Origin: Phallusia fumigata
Taxonomy: Eukaryota; Chordata; Ascidiacea; Phlebobranchia; Ascidiidae
Reading direction: 5' to 3'
Assembly: GCA_008931825.1 (NCBI GenBank)
Contig: QXVZ01023316.1
Coordinates: 1-30,814 of the forward strand
Length of the DNA: 30,814 nucleotides
The notes below the pieces were generated by a model that searched no databases, was not told the origin of the DNA, and saw only the letters and a program-made list of their open reading frames with translations. The position numbers and the translations under genes are program-made. Within the stretch, counting starts at the first letter, position 1, and each line of letters opens with the position of its first letter. Shown piece by piece: positions 30,451 through 30,814 of the stretch.

Positions 30451-30814
30451 TTTGAATAAATAAATGGAATTTTATGAGGTAAGCTCCATTTTATTTCTAA
30501 GCCATAACAAATACTCTTACCAGCTTGTTAAAAACAATGGTATTTGCTGCTTATTATAAAACAAAATGCAATTAATATTATGTAGAATTGAGTTAAAACG
30601 TTTGACCCGGCCTTCCACAACATTTTCAATTTCCTATGAGGCCCCGTGAAAATATAATTGCCCAGACCTTCTGTTGAGAAATGAAAACATTCCAATGAAA
30701 CGCTATGACTTTCTTATAAAGGTCAAAACTACCATCGCGTATGTAGCCTTTACATAAGGTTTGATATGTTTGAGGTTTCTCTGTTGTTCAAACCACTCTC
30801 TTAATACAAAAGCC

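Larger units (their letters stand above)
28113..30814. other. Upstream region of KCNH, no gene recognised
   Basis: The KCNH 5' UTR and promoter should lie just right of 28112. No further exon is seen on either strand. The open frame at 28867-28535 (minus) has low-complexity hydrophobic content and no flanking splice logic. The stretch includes a diverged dispersed repeat (29013-29150) and a minisatellite. Confidence 0.6.

Noticed and set aside
1-30814. Bacterial-type features such as operons, CRISPR arrays or ribosome binding sites
   Set aside because: The window is clearly eukaryotic, with spliced genes throughout; the repeats lack the regular repeat-spacer pattern of CRISPR.

Overview
The window reads as nuclear DNA of an invertebrate chordate, most likely an ascidian tunicate such as Ciona. 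It is AT-rich, with short exons and GT-AG introns of a few hundred bases to about 2 kb. Its proteins align closely with vertebrate ABHD16A, clade-B serpins and ELK-type potassium channels. The species call is an inference. The family calls come from reading translated, phase-checked exons against remembered family sequences, not from a search.

All four recognisable genes lie on the minus strand. Left to right they are: ABHD16A phosphatidylserine lipase (start codon 7544, 13 exons down to 1554); the 3' part of an RS-domain protein (10519-9653); a single-exon clade-B serpin (12796-11690); and a large ELK-type KCNH voltage-gated K+ channel (start codon 28112, stop 13873, 16 coding exons located). 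The KCNH gene has an N-terminal PAS/PAC region, S1-S5, part of the cyclic-nucleotide-binding homology domain and a long C-terminal tail with a coiled-coil-like segment. The genes are independent units; nothing suggests a shared pathway. The rest is introns and intergenic DNA full of tRNA-derived SINEs, hAT-like and MITE-like repeats, one minisatellite, and a dispersed family resembling hammerhead ribozymes.

The main structural result concerns the five single N characters (986, 3514, 10785, 17922, 20555). They behave like collapsed assembly joins. At 986 and 3514 the sequence on the two sides of the N is duplicated with a few percent divergence, as expected when overlapping contigs from two haplotypes are set end to end. 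This gives an apparent tandem copy of ABHD16A exons. At 20555 and 17922 the KCNH gene lacks exons it should have (pore, S6, C-linker and first half of the binding domain; then a phase-bridging exon). At 10785 the RS-protein gene may have lost its upstream exons. Gene models here should be read with those joins in mind.

The most interesting biology is the set of CTGATGA...GAAAC elements with hammerhead-like layout in KCNH introns. At least one sits in the body of a tRNA-headed SINE.
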